A DNA stretch of 64,000 nucleotides from an uncultured Rubrobacteraceae bacterium (GCA_902806085.1 CADCVH010000073.1:22796-86795), one strand, 5' to 3'; counted from the first letter of the stretch, positions 17,691 to 26,905 are shown. Numbers and translations are program-made. The notes: a model not told the origin generated them from the sequence alone.

Positions 17691-18179
17691 TTAGAGTTGG
17701 CGATTCGCGACGCCGGCGGCGATCATCGCGATCACCATCGCGACGAGACGGATGGGGTTGACGACCCCCTCCAGAACGCCCGGGCCCAGGACCACGAAGA
17801 ACGGTACCGCGGTGGCGACGACGGAGACGAGGATGGCTATGGGGCCGCCGTTGCGACCGCCGGCGCGGTTGATGAGGGTTCCCGCCCCGTAACCGGCGGC
17901 GGCCGAGATGAGCAACGTAAACGGGAGCGCGAAGAGTACGTAAGCCACCACGAAGGTCCCGACGGCGGCGATCCCGACGCCGGCGAGGAGGGTCTTCAAG
18001 ATCTGGTTCGGCTTCATGGCGCCCGCCCGGGCGCCGCGGGGGAGCCTGGCGTCTTCCGGGCACTTTATGCCGACTTCGGTCTGGCGCATGCACTCGGTGC
18101 AGATGGGCCGCCCGCAGGTGGCGCACGAGACGCGCGTCTCCCTCCTGGGGTGCCGGTAGCAATGCATGGGTTCGGACAT
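17691..18179 (-). CDS. B-box-type zinc-finger membrane protein downstream of hspR
   Basis: 162-residue protein. The N-terminal 45 residues form a zinc-binding module (MHCYRHPRRETRVSCATCGRPICTECM, continuing to VGIKCPED) like that found in front of rhomboid-type and other actinobacterial membrane proteins. Three to four hydrophobic helices follow (about 63-88, 100-125 and 135-160). The ATG overlaps the hspR stop by one base (TGATG), so it is the fifth gene of the heat-shock operon. The function is unknown; its position suggests heat-shock co-expression. Confidence 0.8.
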   Translation of the reverse strand: MSEPMHCYRHPRRETRVSCATCGRPICTECMRQTEVGIKCPEDARLPRGARAGAMKPNQILKTLLAGVGIAAVGTFVVAYVLFALPFTLLISAAAGYGAGTLINRAGGRNGGPIAILVSVVATAVPFFVVLGPGVLEGVVNPIRLVAMVIAMIAAGVANRQL

Positions 18180-18586
18180 CAGCGCCCCCTCCGGCCCCGA
18201 CGGGCGCGCGCCAACTCGCCCCTGGGCACCAGGACGATCTCCCTCTTGTAGCTCTGGTGGATCTCGGCGATGGCCCTGTCGTGCTCCAGCTCCCGCCTGC
18301 TCAACTCTTCTCGCAGCAGCCGGTTCTCGGCCGCTAGCCCGGCGACCCGGCCTTCGAGGTCGAGGACCGTCTTGACCCCCGCCAGGTTCATCCCCATCTC
18401 CTGGGTTAGCCGCTGGATGTGGCGGCCAAGCTCGACGTCCTCCTGGGAGTAGAGGCGCGTGTTCTTGATGCTCTTGCGCGGGCGGAGCAGTCCCTTCTGC
18501 TCGTACATCCGCAACGTCTGGGGGTGGACCCCGATCAACTCGGAGGCGATGCCTATCATGTACAGGGGCCGTTTGCGGAGGCTCAC
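18179..18586 (-). CDS. hspR: heat-shock repressor, MerR family
   Basis: 135-residue MerR-type repressor of the dnaK operon. The winged helix begins YMIGIASELIGVHPQTLRMYEQKGLL, the recognition region of HspR. LYSQEDVELGRHIQRLTQEMGMNLAGVK follows, with a C-terminal coiled coil and a basic tail. In Streptomyces and mycobacteria HspR binds HAIR inverted repeats with DnaK as co-repressor. A HAIR-like site is present at the dnaK promoter here (22342-22362), so autoregulation of the whole operon is expected. It overlaps dnaJ by 4 nt. Confidence 0.95.
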   Translation of the reverse strand: MSLRKRPLYMIGIASELIGVHPQTLRMYEQKGLLRPRKSIKNTRLYSQEDVELGRHIQRLTQEMGMNLAGVKTVLDLEGRVAGLAAENRLLREELSRRELEHDRAIAEIHQSYKREIVLVPRGELARARRGRRGR

Positions 18587-19728
18587 GACCCCGCCCTCCT
18601 GAACAGCTCGGCCCGCACGTTCTCGTCCCGCTCTTCGGCCAGCGCCTCCAGGATCTCACGCTCCCGCCGCCTGAGCTTCTTCGGCACGACCACGCCCACC
18701 CGCACGATAAGGTCCCCCCGCTCGGGCCCGCTCCTTCTGGTCCTCGGGGCCCCGGCCCCCCTTACCTTGAACTGCTTGCCGTCCTGCGTCCCGGCCGGGA
18801 GCTTGAGCCTGACCGTCCCGCCCCCGGGCCTGGGCGCCTCGATCTCCGCCCCGAGCGCCGCCTCGACGAAGCTAACCGGCACCGAGACCACGAAATCGTC
18901 GCCCTTCCTCTTGAACACGGGGTGCTCCTCGACCCTCGTCACCACGAAAAGGTCCCCGGCGGGCCCGCCGCTCCTCCCGGCGCCCCCCCTCCCCGGTATC
19001 CGCACCTTCATCCCGTCCCTGGCCCCGGCCGGGATCCTGACCTTCACCTGCTTGACCGACCGCGTCTTCCCGGCGCCTTTGCACCTGGGGCACGGCGTCT
19101 CCACGATGCTGCCCCGCCCCCCGCACCGCGTGCAAGCCGTCGAGAGCGCGAACAAACCCTGATCCCGGCTCTGCGTCCCGCGCCCGCCGCACTGCGGGCA
19201 GGTCCGCGGCGAGGTCCCGGGAGCGGCCCCACTCCCCCCGCAATCCCCACAAGCCTCCTCCACCGGCACCCCAACCCGCGTCGTAACGCCTTCGAGGGCC
19301 TCTGCGAACTTCAACTTCACGCTTACTGTTACGTCCTCGCCCTTGGGCGAGGTTTGGCGGCGGGTCGAGGTGGCTCGCCCGAAGACGTCGCCGAGGTTGC
19401 CGAAGCCCCCGAAAAGGTCCGAGAGGTCGGAGAGGTCCTGGAATTCCGCGCCGCCGGCGGTGCCACCGGCGGTACGGCCGGCGCCCTGTCCGGCGTTTCC
19501 GGACCCGAAGAACTGGCGCGGGCCCTCGTCGTATTCCCGGCGTTTCTCGGGGTTGGAGAGGACCTCGTAGGCCTGCTGGATCCCCTTGAAGCGCTCCTCC
19601 GCGCCGTCGTCGCCGGGGTTGGCGTCGGGGTGGTACTTGCGGGCGAGGCGGCGGTAGGAGCGCCGGATCTCGTCCTGCGAAGCACCCTTGGATACCTCCA
19701 GGACTTTGTAGAGGTCCTTCGTCTCCAC
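18583..19728 (-). CDS. dnaJ: chaperone protein DnaJ
   Basis: 381-residue J-domain co-chaperone of DnaK. The J domain (about 1-70) has the HPD motif in RKYHPDANPGD. It is followed by a Gly/Phe-poor linker and then a full zinc-binding region with four CxxCxGxG-type repeats (CGDCGGSG, CPQCGGRG, CTRCGGRG, CPRCKGAG). C-terminal substrate-binding domains run to about 350. The ATG at 19728 lies 4 nt after the grpE stop. It is the third gene of the dnaK operon. Confidence 0.97.
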   Translation of the reverse strand: METKDLYKVLEVSKGASQDEIRRSYRRLARKYHPDANPGDDGAEERFKGIQQAYEVLSNPEKRREYDEGPRQFFGSGNAGQGAGRTAGGTAGGAEFQDLSDLSDLFGGFGNLGDVFGRATSTRRQTSPKGEDVTVSVKLKFAEALEGVTTRVGVPVEEACGDCGGSGAAPGTSPRTCPQCGGRGTQSRDQGLFALSTACTRCGGRGSIVETPCPRCKGAGKTRSVKQVKVRIPAGARDGMKVRIPGRGGAGRSGGPAGDLFVVTRVEEHPVFKRKGDDFVVSVPVSFVEAALGAEIEAPRPGGGTVRLKLPAGTQDGKQFKVRGAGAPRTRRSGPERGDLIVRVGVVVPKKLRRREREILEALAEERDENVRAELFRRAGS

Positions 19729-19731
19729 GGC

Positions 19732-20400
19732 CTAAACCTGCTTCGCGACCACAACCTTCGCGGGGCGTATGGCCCTGCCGTTGAGCAGATACCCCCTCTG
19801 AAAGGTTTGGAGGACGGTGCCGTCTTCGTGCTCTTCGGAGGGGCGGCCCATGACGGCCTCGTGCACGTTCGGGTCGAAGGGCTGGCCGTCGGAGGCGACG
19901 GGCAGGAGGCCCTCGTCGGCCAGCACGCCGGCGAGCTGCTCGCGGGTGGCCTGGACGCCCTCCCGGACGTCCCCGTTGGACTCCAGGGCGCGGTCCAGGT
20001 TGTCCAGCACCGGCAGGATCTCCTGCACCAGTTTCTCGGAGGCGGCCTCGAGGGTCCTCGCCCGCTCCCGCTCCTGCCGCTTGCGGGAGTTGTCGAACTC
20101 GGCCTTCAGGCGCCGCAGGGCGTCCAGGTACTGGTCCCGCTCCGCGCTTACGGCCTCGAACTCGGAGAGCGGCACGACGGCCTCTTCCTCGGCCACCTCC
20201 GGGATATCGGCCCCCGGGATTCCGGCCTCCGGTGCGTCCGCCTCTTCGTCCACCTCCCCCGTCTCCTCGACGATGTCCGGATCGACCGGGGAGCCCTGCG
20301 CCTCTTCTACGGGGCCGGGCTCCTCCCGGAGGGAGTCGTCCTCCGGGAGGTTGGGGTCGCGCCTCTCCTCTGTGTCGGCCAACTTACCTGCGCTCCCCAT
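19732..20400 (-). CDS. grpE: nucleotide exchange factor GrpE
   Basis: Exchange factor that releases ADP from DnaK. The N-terminal 85 residues are acidic and disordered. A long coiled coil (about 95-130: [29 protein letters not shown], in part) and the C-terminal beta domain follow, with [18 protein letters not shown] and the closing [19 protein letters not shown] that typifies GrpE. The start is uncertain. ATG 20400 overlaps the dnaK 3' end by 17 nt; TTG 20382 follows the dnaK stop by 1 nt. Confidence 0.95.
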   Translation of the reverse strand: MGSAGKLADTEERRDPNLPEDDSLREEPGPVEEAQGSPVDPDIVEETGEVDEEADAPEAGIPGADIPEVAEEEAVVPLSEFEAVSAERDQYLDALRRLKAEFDNSRKRQERERARTLEAASEKLVQEILPVLDNLDRALESNGDVREGVQATREQLAGVLADEGLLPVASDGQPFDPNVHEAVMGRPSEEHEDGTVLQTFQRGYLLNGRAIRPAKVVVAKQV

Positions 20401-22291
20401 CCTGCTGCTCTTCCTCGTCCTCGACGACCTCGGCATCCTCGACAAGGTCGTCGGTGTCGGTGGCCTCGGAGGTGCCGGCCTGCTGGTCCTGGACCTGGCT
20501 GTAGAGGGCCTCGGAAAGCTTGTGGGAGGCCGTGACGAGCGCCTCTTGCTTGGTCTTGATCTCCTCGACGTCCCCGCCGGCGAGGGCCTCCTTCGCCTCC
20601 TTGATGGCCTGCTCTATCTCGAGCTTCGTGTTCGGGTCGACCTTGCCGTCCACGTCCTTGAGGGAACGCTCGACGGAGTAGACGAGGTTGTCCGCGTTGT
20701 TGCGAACGTCCGCCTCCTCCTTGCGCCGGCGGTCCTCCTCGGCGTGCGCCTCGGCGTCCTGCATCATCTGCTGGATCTCCGAATCGGAGAGGCCGCCCGT
20801 GGCCGTGATCGTGATCCTCTGCTCCTTGCCCGTCCCGAGGTCCTTGGCGCCCACGTTCACGATGCCGTTCGCGTCGATGTCGAAGGCGACCTCGATCTGC
20901 GGTACGCCCCTCGGCGCCGGCGGGATGCCGACGAGCTGGAAGTTGCCGATAAGCTTGTTGTACGCGGCTATCTCGCGCTCGCCCTGGTAGACCTTGATCT
21001 CGACCGAGTTCTGGTTGTCGTCGGCGGTCGTGAAGGTCTCACCCTTGCGCGTAGGTATAGTCGTGTTCCGCTCGATGAGCTTCGTGAAGACGCCGCCCTT
21101 GGTCTCGATACCCAAAGAGAGGGGCGTGACGTCGAGGAGCAGGACGTCCTTCACCTCGCCGGCGAGCACGCCGGCCTGGATGGCGGCGCCGATGGCGACG
21201 ACCTCGTCGGGGTTGATGCCCCTGTGGGGCTCCTTGCCCGTGATCTCCTTGACCTTGTCCTGCACCGCCGGGATGCGCGTCGAGCCGCCGACGAGGATGA
21301 CCTGGTCGACTTGGCCCTGCTGCAGGCCGGCGTCGCTCATCGCCTGGCGAACCGGGCCGGCCGTGCCCTCGACGAGGTCGGCGGTCAGGTTGTTGAACTG
21401 CGCGCGAGAGAGCGTCAGGTCCATGTGCTTCGGGCCGTTCTGGTCGGCCGTGATGAACGGGAGGTTTATAGAGGTGCTCGTCGTCGACGAGAGCTCCCTC
21501 TTGGCCTTCTCGGCGGCCTCGATGAGCCGCTGGGTGGCCATCTTGTCCTTGGAGAGGTCTATGCCCTCGGCCCGCCTGAACTCGGAGGTCATCCACTCGA
21601 CGATCTTGGTGTCGAAGTCGTCGCCGCCGAGATGGTTGTTGCCGCTCGTGGCCTTGACCTCGAAGACGCCCTCGCCGAGCTCCAGGATGGAGACGTCGAA
21701 GGTGCCGCCGCCGAGGTCGAAGACGAGGATGGTCTGGTCCTGCTCCTTGTCCATGCCGTAGGCGAGGGCCGCGGCGGTGGGCTCGTTGATGATCCGCTTC
21801 ACGTTGAGGCCCGCGATGCGCCCCGCGTCCTTGGTGGCCTGGCGCTGGGCGTCCTCGAAGTACGCGGGCACGGTGATGACCGCGTCGGTCACCTCGTCGC
21901 CCAGGTAATCTTCGGCGTCCTTCTTGAGCTTCTGGAGGGTCATCGCGCTGATCTCCGGCGCCGAGTAGCTCTTCTCGCCGACCTTGACCTGGATGTCCCC
22001 GCCGGACCCGGACTCGACGTTGTAGCCGACGCGCCCGGCCTCGGCCTTGATGTCGCTGAACCGGCGGCCCATGAAGCGCTTGATCGAGTAGATCGTGCGG
22101 TCCGGGTTGGTTACCGCCTGCCTCCTGGCGAGCTGCCCCACCAGCCGGTCCCCGCTCCTCTTGTCGAACGCCACCACCGACGGCGTCGTCCGCTCACCCT
22201 CGGCGTTGGTGATGACCGTCGGCTCACCGCCCTCCAACACCGCAACACAACTGTTCGTCGTCCCCAGGTCTATCCCTATGCTCTTGCCCAC
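20384..22291 (-). CDS. dnaK: molecular chaperone DnaK (Hsp70)
   Basis: 635-residue Hsp70. The ATPase domain begins [19 protein letters not shown] and includes [19 protein letters not shown] and [10 protein letters not shown]. The substrate-binding domain includes [14 protein letters not shown] and the [19 protein letters not shown] region. The acidic C-terminal tail is typical. It is the first gene of the dnaK-grpE-dnaJ-hspR operon, transcribed from a promoter at 22333-22361 overlapped by a HAIR-like operator. A very long open frame on the opposite strand here is a shadow of DnaK codon bias. Confidence 0.98.
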   Translation of the reverse strand: MGKSIGIDLGTTNSCVAVLEGGEPTVITNAEGERTTPSVVAFDKRSGDRLVGQLARRQAVTNPDRTIYSIKRFMGRRFSDIKAEAGRVGYNVESGSGGDIQVKVGEKSYSAPEISAMTLQKLKKDAEDYLGDEVTDAVITVPAYFEDAQRQATKDAGRIAGLNVKRIINEPTAAALAYGMDKEQDQTILVFDLGGGTFDVSILELGEGVFEVKATSGNNHLGGDDFDTKIVEWMTSEFRRAEGIDLSKDKMATQRLIEAAEKAKRELSSTTSTSINLPFITADQNGPKHMDLTLSRAQFNNLTADLVEGTAGPVRQAMSDAGLQQGQVDQVILVGGSTRIPAVQDKVKEITGKEPHRGINPDEVVAIGAAIQAGVLAGEVKDVLLLDVTPLSLGIETKGGVFTKLIERNTTIPTRKGETFTTADDNQNSVEIKVYQGEREIAAYNKLIGNFQLVGIPPAPRGVPQIEVAFDIDANGIVNVGAKDLGTGKEQRITITATGGLSDSEIQQMMQDAEAHAEEDRRRKEEADVRNNADNLVYSVERSLKDVDGKVDPNTKLEIEQAIKEAKEALAGGDVEEIKTKQEALVTASHKLSEALYSQVQDQQAGTSEATDTDDLVEDAEVVEDEEEQQDGERR

Positions 22292-22332
22292 GCGCCTGCC
22301 TCCAACGGTATCGAATTATCTGAGTTGCCGAG

Positions 22333-22362
22333 AGTATAAAATGTGAGTGTCAGGCCTTCAAG
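22333..22362 (-). promoter_or_regulatory. dnaK promoter with HAIR-like HspR operator
   Basis: On the minus strand TTGAAG (22361-22356) and TATACT (22338-22333) are separated by exactly 17 nt, a near-consensus housekeeping promoter. Overlapping the -35 is CTTGAAG-N7-ACTCACA (22362-22342). This matches the HAIR consensus CTTGAGT-N7-ACTCAAG at 5 of 7 bases in each arm. It implies HspR repression by occlusion of RNA polymerase. Confidence 0.8.
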
Positions 22363-22455
22363 TTTTACGTTGATGGGATGAGACGGCGGCATAGGGTAGG
22401 ATACCGTGGCCCCTCGCGGGCGGGCGAGGGGCAAGACCTGGAGGTTTCTGGAGGC

Positions 22456-23145
22456 TTGGACGAGACTATATTGTTGGTCGACGACGACGCGGCCCTTCTG
22501 GAGGTGACCTCCATCGTGTTGGCGTCGGAGGGGTACCGGGTCGTGACGGCGATGGATGGCACGGAGGCTTTGAGGGCGCTCGAGGGCGAAGATTTGGACC
22601 TCGTGGTCCTGGACATCATGCTGCCCAGGATGAGCGGGTTCGAGGTCTTGAAGAAGATGCGGGAGCAGAGCGACGTGCCGGTGGTGTTGCTCACGGCCAA
22701 GAGCCAATCGGTGGACAAGGTCGTGGGGCTCGAGCTCGGGGCCGACGACTACATAACCAAGCCCTTCGACACCAAGGAGTTGCTCGCCAGGATCAAGGCG
22801 ATCCTGAGGCGGTTCGGGCGCGGGGGGCGGGGCCGGGAGGGGCTCTTGCGGCTCGGGAACCTGGAGTTGGACCCGGGGGCTTACACGGTCAGCCGGGACG
22901 GCCGGCTGTTGGAGCTCACGCCGACGGAGTTCAAGATCCTCGCGTTGTTGATGCGGCGTCCTGGGCAGGCCTTTACGCGGGCCCAGATCTCCGAGGCCGT
23001 CTCGACGGGTTCGCACTACCTCGCCAGCCGCTACATAGACGTCCACATAAGCAGGCTCAGGGCCAAGGTCGAGGGGGACCCGTCCAGGCCGCAGATCATA
23101 CAGACCGTGCCGAGCGTGGGTTACCGGGCCGCCAGGCCGGGTTAG
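22456..23145 (+). CDS. OmpR/PhoB-family response regulator
   Basis: Regulator paired with the following kinase. From the TTG at 22456 the receiver has VDDDAALL at the acidic pocket, phospho-acceptor Asp53 (VVLDIMLPRMSG) and Lys in YITKPFDTK. The winged helix ends IQTVPSVGYR. TTG 22456 gives a family-typical N-terminus and puts the Asp at position 53; GGAGG lies 11 nt upstream. An ATG at 22378 would add 26 atypical residues. It is divergent from dnaK. Its leader is close to the HAIR element, so read-through effects of heat shock are conceivable. Confidence 0.92.
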   Translation: MDETILLVDDDAALLEVTSIVLASEGYRVVTAMDGTEALRALEGEDLDLVVLDIMLPRMSGFEVLKKMREQSDVPVVLLTAKSQSVDKVVGLELGADDYITKPFDTKELLARIKAILRRFGRGGRGREGLLRLGNLELDPGAYTVSRDGRLLELTPTEFKILALLMRRPGQAFTRAQISEAVSTGSHYLASRYIDVHISRLRAKVEGDPSRPQIIQTVPSVGYRAARPG

Positions 23146-23218
23146 GAGCGGCGCCATAGAGAAGAAGAGCAAGAGAAGGGGGCTGCTGCCCCCGGCAAGC
23201 TTCCAGGCCCGCATCTTC

Positions 23219-25030
23219 GTGGCCCTGGTCGGCATCTCCTCCGTGACGAGCCTTATAATCGGCCTCGTCCTCTACTCTTTCGCGCAGGACCAGCTTACTG
23301 ACGCGGAGAACGAGCTCCTCCGCCAACGCTCCCAGACGGCGAACGCCGGCGCCCAGGAGTTTCTGGAGGGCCAGCGGGACCCGGAGGACCAGACCCTCCC
23401 CCCCGCCGAGGTCTACGCCGAGGAGCTCGTCACCACGGTCGGCGACCCGACGGGCCTCGAGGTCCTCTACGTCGGCCCCGACGGGGAGCCGCTGGCCGCC
23501 CGCGACGGGCTCGGGGACCCGGCGGCCCCGGGCCGGACGCTCGACAGGCTCGGGCTGGAGCCCGGCACCCTGGAGGAGGTGGCCGCGTCCTCCCGACAGG
23601 AGGGTCGGACGGTTTGGAGCGAGGAGAGGTCGGGCTACGTGGCGGTCCTGCCGCTCGTGAACCGGGACGGGACGTCCGAGGGCACGCTCATCTACGACGT
23701 TCCAAAAGACGAGATCGGCGAGACGCTCCGCTACTTGCGCTTCGGCATCGTGGGGGCCATTTTGACTAGCGTGCTCCTCGCCGCCGCGGCGAGCCTGCTG
23801 CTGGCCCGCCAGCTCACCCGCCCGCTCTCGGAGACCCGGGACGCGGCGATAAGGGTAGCCTCGGGGGATTACGCCGCCGTCGTGCCCGTCAAGAGCCGCG
23901 ACGAGCTCGGCGAGCTCGCCCGGGCCTTCAACTACATGGCAGAGGAAATAGAGCACTACGTCGGGGAGATCCAGGAGCAAAAAAGCCGCCTGGAGGCCGT
24001 GCTGGAGGCCTCCCCCGAGGCGGTTGTCGCCACCGACGGCGCCGGACGCGTGACCATGGTAAACCCCGCCGCCGCGAGGATGCTCGGCGTCAGGCACTCG
24101 GACCGGGGCCGCGCGCTCGACGAGCTCGGCACGCCGGGGGGCATCGTCCGGTGCGTCCGGGAGGCCGACGCCAACGGGGTCGCCGTCCGGGAGGTGGACC
24201 TCGGGGAGAAGACGTTCTGGGCCTACGCGGCGAGGATGGACCGTGGGGAAGACAACGGCGCGGCCGGGGACGCCGGCATCATCCTCGCGGTCAGGGACAT
24301 AACGGAGCACCGCTCGCTGGAGAAGGCCAAGACGGCCTTCGTCTCGGACTTCTCCCACGAGCTCAGGACGCCGCTCACGACCATACAGAGCGCCGTCGGC
24401 CTGCTGGAGCGCGCCCGCGAGAGGCTCGACCCGCTCGAGCACCGCGCCCTGGAGCTGGCCGAGGGCGAGCTCGCCCGCATCCGCGCGATGGTCGAGGAGC
24501 TCCTGACGCTTGCCCAGATGGACTCCTGGCAGTACCAGCTCGAGGTCGGCCCGGCCGACCTGGGGGACGTGATCCGAACCGCCATGCGCTCCGTGGAGAC
24601 GAAGGCCCAGAGGTTCGGGATAGAGGTCTACTTCGAAGACGCGGTCGAGCACCGCTGCGTCTGCGACGTCCAGAAGGTCTACCAGGTCTTCCTGAACCTC
24701 CTGGACAACGCCATAAAGTACTCAGACCCCGGGGACCGCGTGGACGTTTCGGTCGACGAGGACGTCTCCTGCATAACCGTCCGCATCAAGGACACGGGCG
24801 TCGGCATCCCGGAGGAGGACCTCGAACAGCTCTTCGAGCGCTTCTACAGGGTAAACAAGGACCGCTCGCGCGCCACAGGCGGGAGCGGCCTGGGCCTCGC
24901 CATAAGCAAGCAGATCGTGGAGATGCACGGCGGGGGCATCTCGGTAGAGAGCGAGGTCGGCCGCGGTTCGACCTTCCTGATCCACCTTCCCAAAACCCCG
25001 CCCTCCCGCTCTTCGAGCTATGCACTCTAG
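23219..25030 (+). CDS. PhoR-like sensor histidine kinase
   Basis: Membrane kinase partner of the upstream regulator. From GTG 23219: first helix about 2-22, extracytoplasmic sensor to about 180, second helix about 178-202, HAMP about 203-255, PAS about 262-370, H-box DFSHELRTPLTT, then the ATPase domain with NLLDNAIKYS, DTGVGIPEEDLEQLFERFYR and GSGLGLAISKQIVEMHGG. GTG 23219 would start inside the first helix. In frame upstream, KKSKRRGLLPPASFQARIF gives a normal basic N-terminus, but the only well-placed initiation site there is an ATA at 23156, 7 nt after AGGAG. The true start is therefore probably upstream of 23219. Confidence 0.93.
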   Translation: MALVGISSVTSLIIGLVLYSFAQDQLTDAENELLRQRSQTANAGAQEFLEGQRDPEDQTLPPAEVYAEELVTTVGDPTGLEVLYVGPDGEPLAARDGLGDPAAPGRTLDRLGLEPGTLEEVAASSRQEGRTVWSEERSGYVAVLPLVNRDGTSEGTLIYDVPKDEIGETLRYLRFGIVGAILTSVLLAAAASLLLARQLTRPLSETRDAAIRVASGDYAAVVPVKSRDELGELARAFNYMAEEIEHYVGEIQEQKSRLEAVLEASPEAVVATDGAGRVTMVNPAAARMLGVRHSDRGRALDELGTPGGIVRCVREADANGVAVREVDLGEKTFWAYAARMDRGEDNGAAGDAGIILAVRDITEHRSLEKAKTAFVSDFSHELRTPLTTIQSAVGLLERARERLDPLEHRALELAEGELARIRAMVEELLTLAQMDSWQYQLEVGPADLGDVIRTAMRSVETKAQRFGIEVYFEDAVEHRCVCDVQKVYQVFLNLLDNAIKYSDPGDRVDVSVDEDVSCITVRIKDTGVGIPEEDLEQLFERFYRVNKDRSRATGGSGLGLAISKQIVEMHGGGISVESEVGRGSTFLIHLPKTPPSRSSSYAL

Positions 25031-26228
25031 GCGTAGACGTATCCGCCCCCTGCTCCGGGCGGCCCTGCTGACCGCGATCGTCGCCGCGGCGGCCGGGTGC
25101 GCGCACGACGACGAGCTTTCCATACCCCCGCTCCCCGCCACGGAGGGGCACGTAAACCCGGGCCTCGGGGCGGAGGCCCGGCCCCTGAGCTCGGGCCCCG
25201 GGTACAAGGGGGCGCCGAGTTGGGCGCCGGGGGGCGAGCGGGTGGCGTTTTTGGTGGACGGGTACGTGGTGGACAGGACCGTGGACAGGACCGTGGACGG
25301 GAACGAGGCGACGCGCTGGACCACCAGGGACTTTGCGGCGGAGGAGGCCGAGTGGACGGGCGACGAGGCCCTGACCGTTCTCGGCGCGACGGACGGCGGG
25401 CCGGGGTCCCTCTACCGGGCCTCGGGCGAAGCCTCGCTCGCTGTCGAAAAGGTCGCGTCGGGCGTCCTCGCCGTGGGCCCCGGCCCGGAGCGGGGCCAGG
25501 CCCTCGTGGCGCTCGAACTCGGGCGGGGGGAGGGCGGGGTCGCCCTGCTGCAAGACGGGCGGGTGGAGCGCATCTACAAGGGTGCCGTGGGGGGTAGGAT
25601 CACAGGCCTCTCCCCCTCGCCCGGCGGTGAGAAGGTCGCCCTCGCGGTGCGCCCGGTCGGGGGCCGCCTGGCGAACGAGCTGCACGTCTTCGACCTCCGC
25701 GAGGGGAAGGACCTCAAGGTGTCCGACCTCGACGACCGGGGCATCCTGGGGTCGCCCCAGTGGACGGACCGCGGCATCTACTTCGTGGCGGGCTCGGACG
25801 CGGTCGTGGAGGAGGGCGGCGAGCCGCCCTACGACCTGTACCGGGCCGGTCCCGAGCCCGGGAGACCCGAGCCCGCGCCGGGGGTCGGCGAGGACTTCGT
25901 GGCCGGCAGCGCCCGGGTCTCCCCGGATGGAGAGCGCCTCGCAGTCGTCGGGCGTCTCAACCCCAAATCCCCCGCGAACCTCTACGTCCTGGAGCTCTCC
26001 ACCGGGGACTTTGCTGCCATGACGACGAACGAAGACATGGAGATAAAGGCCGGTCCGGACGACCTCGCCTGGTCGCCCGCGGGCACCAGCGTCGCGATAG
26101 TGGCCCGCGGCGCCTCCACCGGGGAGCCCGAGGTGCGCGCCGCGCCCGCGGACGACCTTCTGGACGACTTCTACAACCTCTACGAGGTGCCGGTCCTGGC
26201 ACCGGCCCCCCCCGGGGAGGCGCGGTGA
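25020..26228 (+). CDS. beta-propeller lipoprotein (TolB/LpqB-like)
   Basis: 402-residue predicted lipoprotein. A basic signal peptide and hydrophobic core lead to a lipobox ending AAAAGC near residue 27. The mature part has repeated four-strand blades with the TolB-type pattern PSWAPGGERVAFLV, LSPSPGGEKVALAV, ARVSPDGERLAVVG and LAWSPAGTSVAIVA. A short internal duplication (VDRTVDRTVDG) lies near residue 80. It overlaps the kinase stop by 11 nt. Kinase-linked LpqB-like lipoproteins (as with mycobacterial MtrB) modulate the sensor, so an accessory role is plausible inference. Confidence 0.85.
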   Translation: MHSRRRRIRPLLRAALLTAIVAAAAGCAHDDELSIPPLPATEGHVNPGLGAEARPLSSGPGYKGAPSWAPGGERVAFLVDGYVVDRTVDRTVDGNEATRWTTRDFAAEEAEWTGDEALTVLGATDGGPGSLYRASGEASLAVEKVASGVLAVGPGPERGQALVALELGRGEGGVALLQDGRVERIYKGAVGGRITGLSPSPGGEKVALAVRPVGGRLANELHVFDLREGKDLKVSDLDDRGILGSPQWTDRGIYFVAGSDAVVEEGGEPPYDLYRAGPEPGRPEPAPGVGEDFVAGSARVSPDGERLAVVGRLNPKSPANLYVLELSTGDFAAMTTNEDMEIKAGPDDLAWSPAGTSVAIVARGASTGEPEVRAAPADDLLDDFYNLYEVPVLAPAPPGEAR

Positions 26229-26725
26229 GGGAGGTAGCGCTCTGGGCCTCCGGCGCGGCGCTGGCCTTCTTCGTCACCGCGGGCGCCTTCCTGCTGCTGG
26301 CGAACCTGGCGACCGGCTCCTCGGGTGAGAACCTCTCGCCGGACGCGGGGCCAGGCAAATCCGGTCCGGCCCTGGACCTCGACCTCAACAAGGGGCAGCT
26401 CGCCTTCCTCGAAGCGGGAACGGGCCAGAAGCTGCGGCTCGCCGTGCAGAACGGGGGCGCCCAGGACTTCTCGGACGTCAACCTCACGCTCGAAGTCTCC
26501 TCCGGGAACACCGCCATCCCGGAGACCCGCTACTACCGGCATACCCTGCGGACGCTCGAAACCGGAGAGACGCGAAACGTGGAGTTCGTCCTGGATCTCT
26601 CGGAGTCCGAAAGCACGAACGCGGCCGTCCCGAGCGCCCAATCAGAACCGCAAAAACTCATCGAGATCCGGGCCACCACCCCCCAGGGCGTCTCCGCCGT
26701 CAGGACGGCCATCATACCGCTGTAG
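26225..26725 (+). CDS. membrane-anchored extracytoplasmic protein
   Basis: Unrecognised 166-residue protein. One N-terminal membrane helix (about residues 5-27, LWASGAALAFFVTAGAFLLL) is followed by an extracytoplasmic beta-rich domain with LRLAVQNGGAQDFSDVNLTL, which resembles CARDB or Ig-like adhesion or accessory folds. The GTG start overlaps the lipoprotein stop as GTGA, so it completes a coupled regulator-kinase-lipoprotein-anchored-protein unit. No enzyme motif is visible. Confidence 0.78.
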   Translation: MREVALWASGAALAFFVTAGAFLLLANLATGSSGENLSPDAGPGKSGPALDLDLNKGQLAFLEAGTGQKLRLAVQNGGAQDFSDVNLTLEVSSGNTAIPETRYYRHTLRTLETGETRNVEFVLDLSESESTNAAVPSAQSEPQKLIEIRATTPQGVSAVRTAIIPL

Positions 26726-26761
26726 CGCGCTACGGCCGTCGCCTCCGCTTTCGGCTTTTCG
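26723..26761 (+). repeat. 39-nt interspersed repeat at a gene 3' end
   Basis: Begins at the stop codon of the upstream gene and matches 12412-12450 at about 30 of 39 positions, including CGCCTCCGCTTTC exactly. A related inverted copy lies near 12605-12640. The rest of the 26726-26905 gap shows no gene. Confidence 0.5.
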
Positions 26762-26905
26762 TTCTGGAACTCGCCCGCCCCCGGTCGGCGCGGGGTCAGC
26801 CGCCGGGCAGGACTGGAAGCCCGCTCCTACGAGGTGGCCGGTTTCCGAGGCGGACCGGTAGTCCATATACTCGTCGGCGATCCGCCCAGCGCCCGGGGCG
26901 GCGTG

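Noticed and set aside
17467..18162. A 231-codon minus-strand gene overlapping the zinc-finger protein.
   Set aside because: It is an Arg/His/Pro-rich out-of-frame shadow of the zinc-finger membrane protein, whose own frame has motifs and coupling to hspR.
19817..22339. An 840-codon open frame on the plus strand opposite dnaK and grpE.
   Set aside because: Long frames antisense to dnaK are a known by-product of its codon use and have been misnamed as NAD-specific glutamate dehydrogenase. DnaK and GrpE on the minus strand are unmistakable, and the plus frame has no start signal or real fold.
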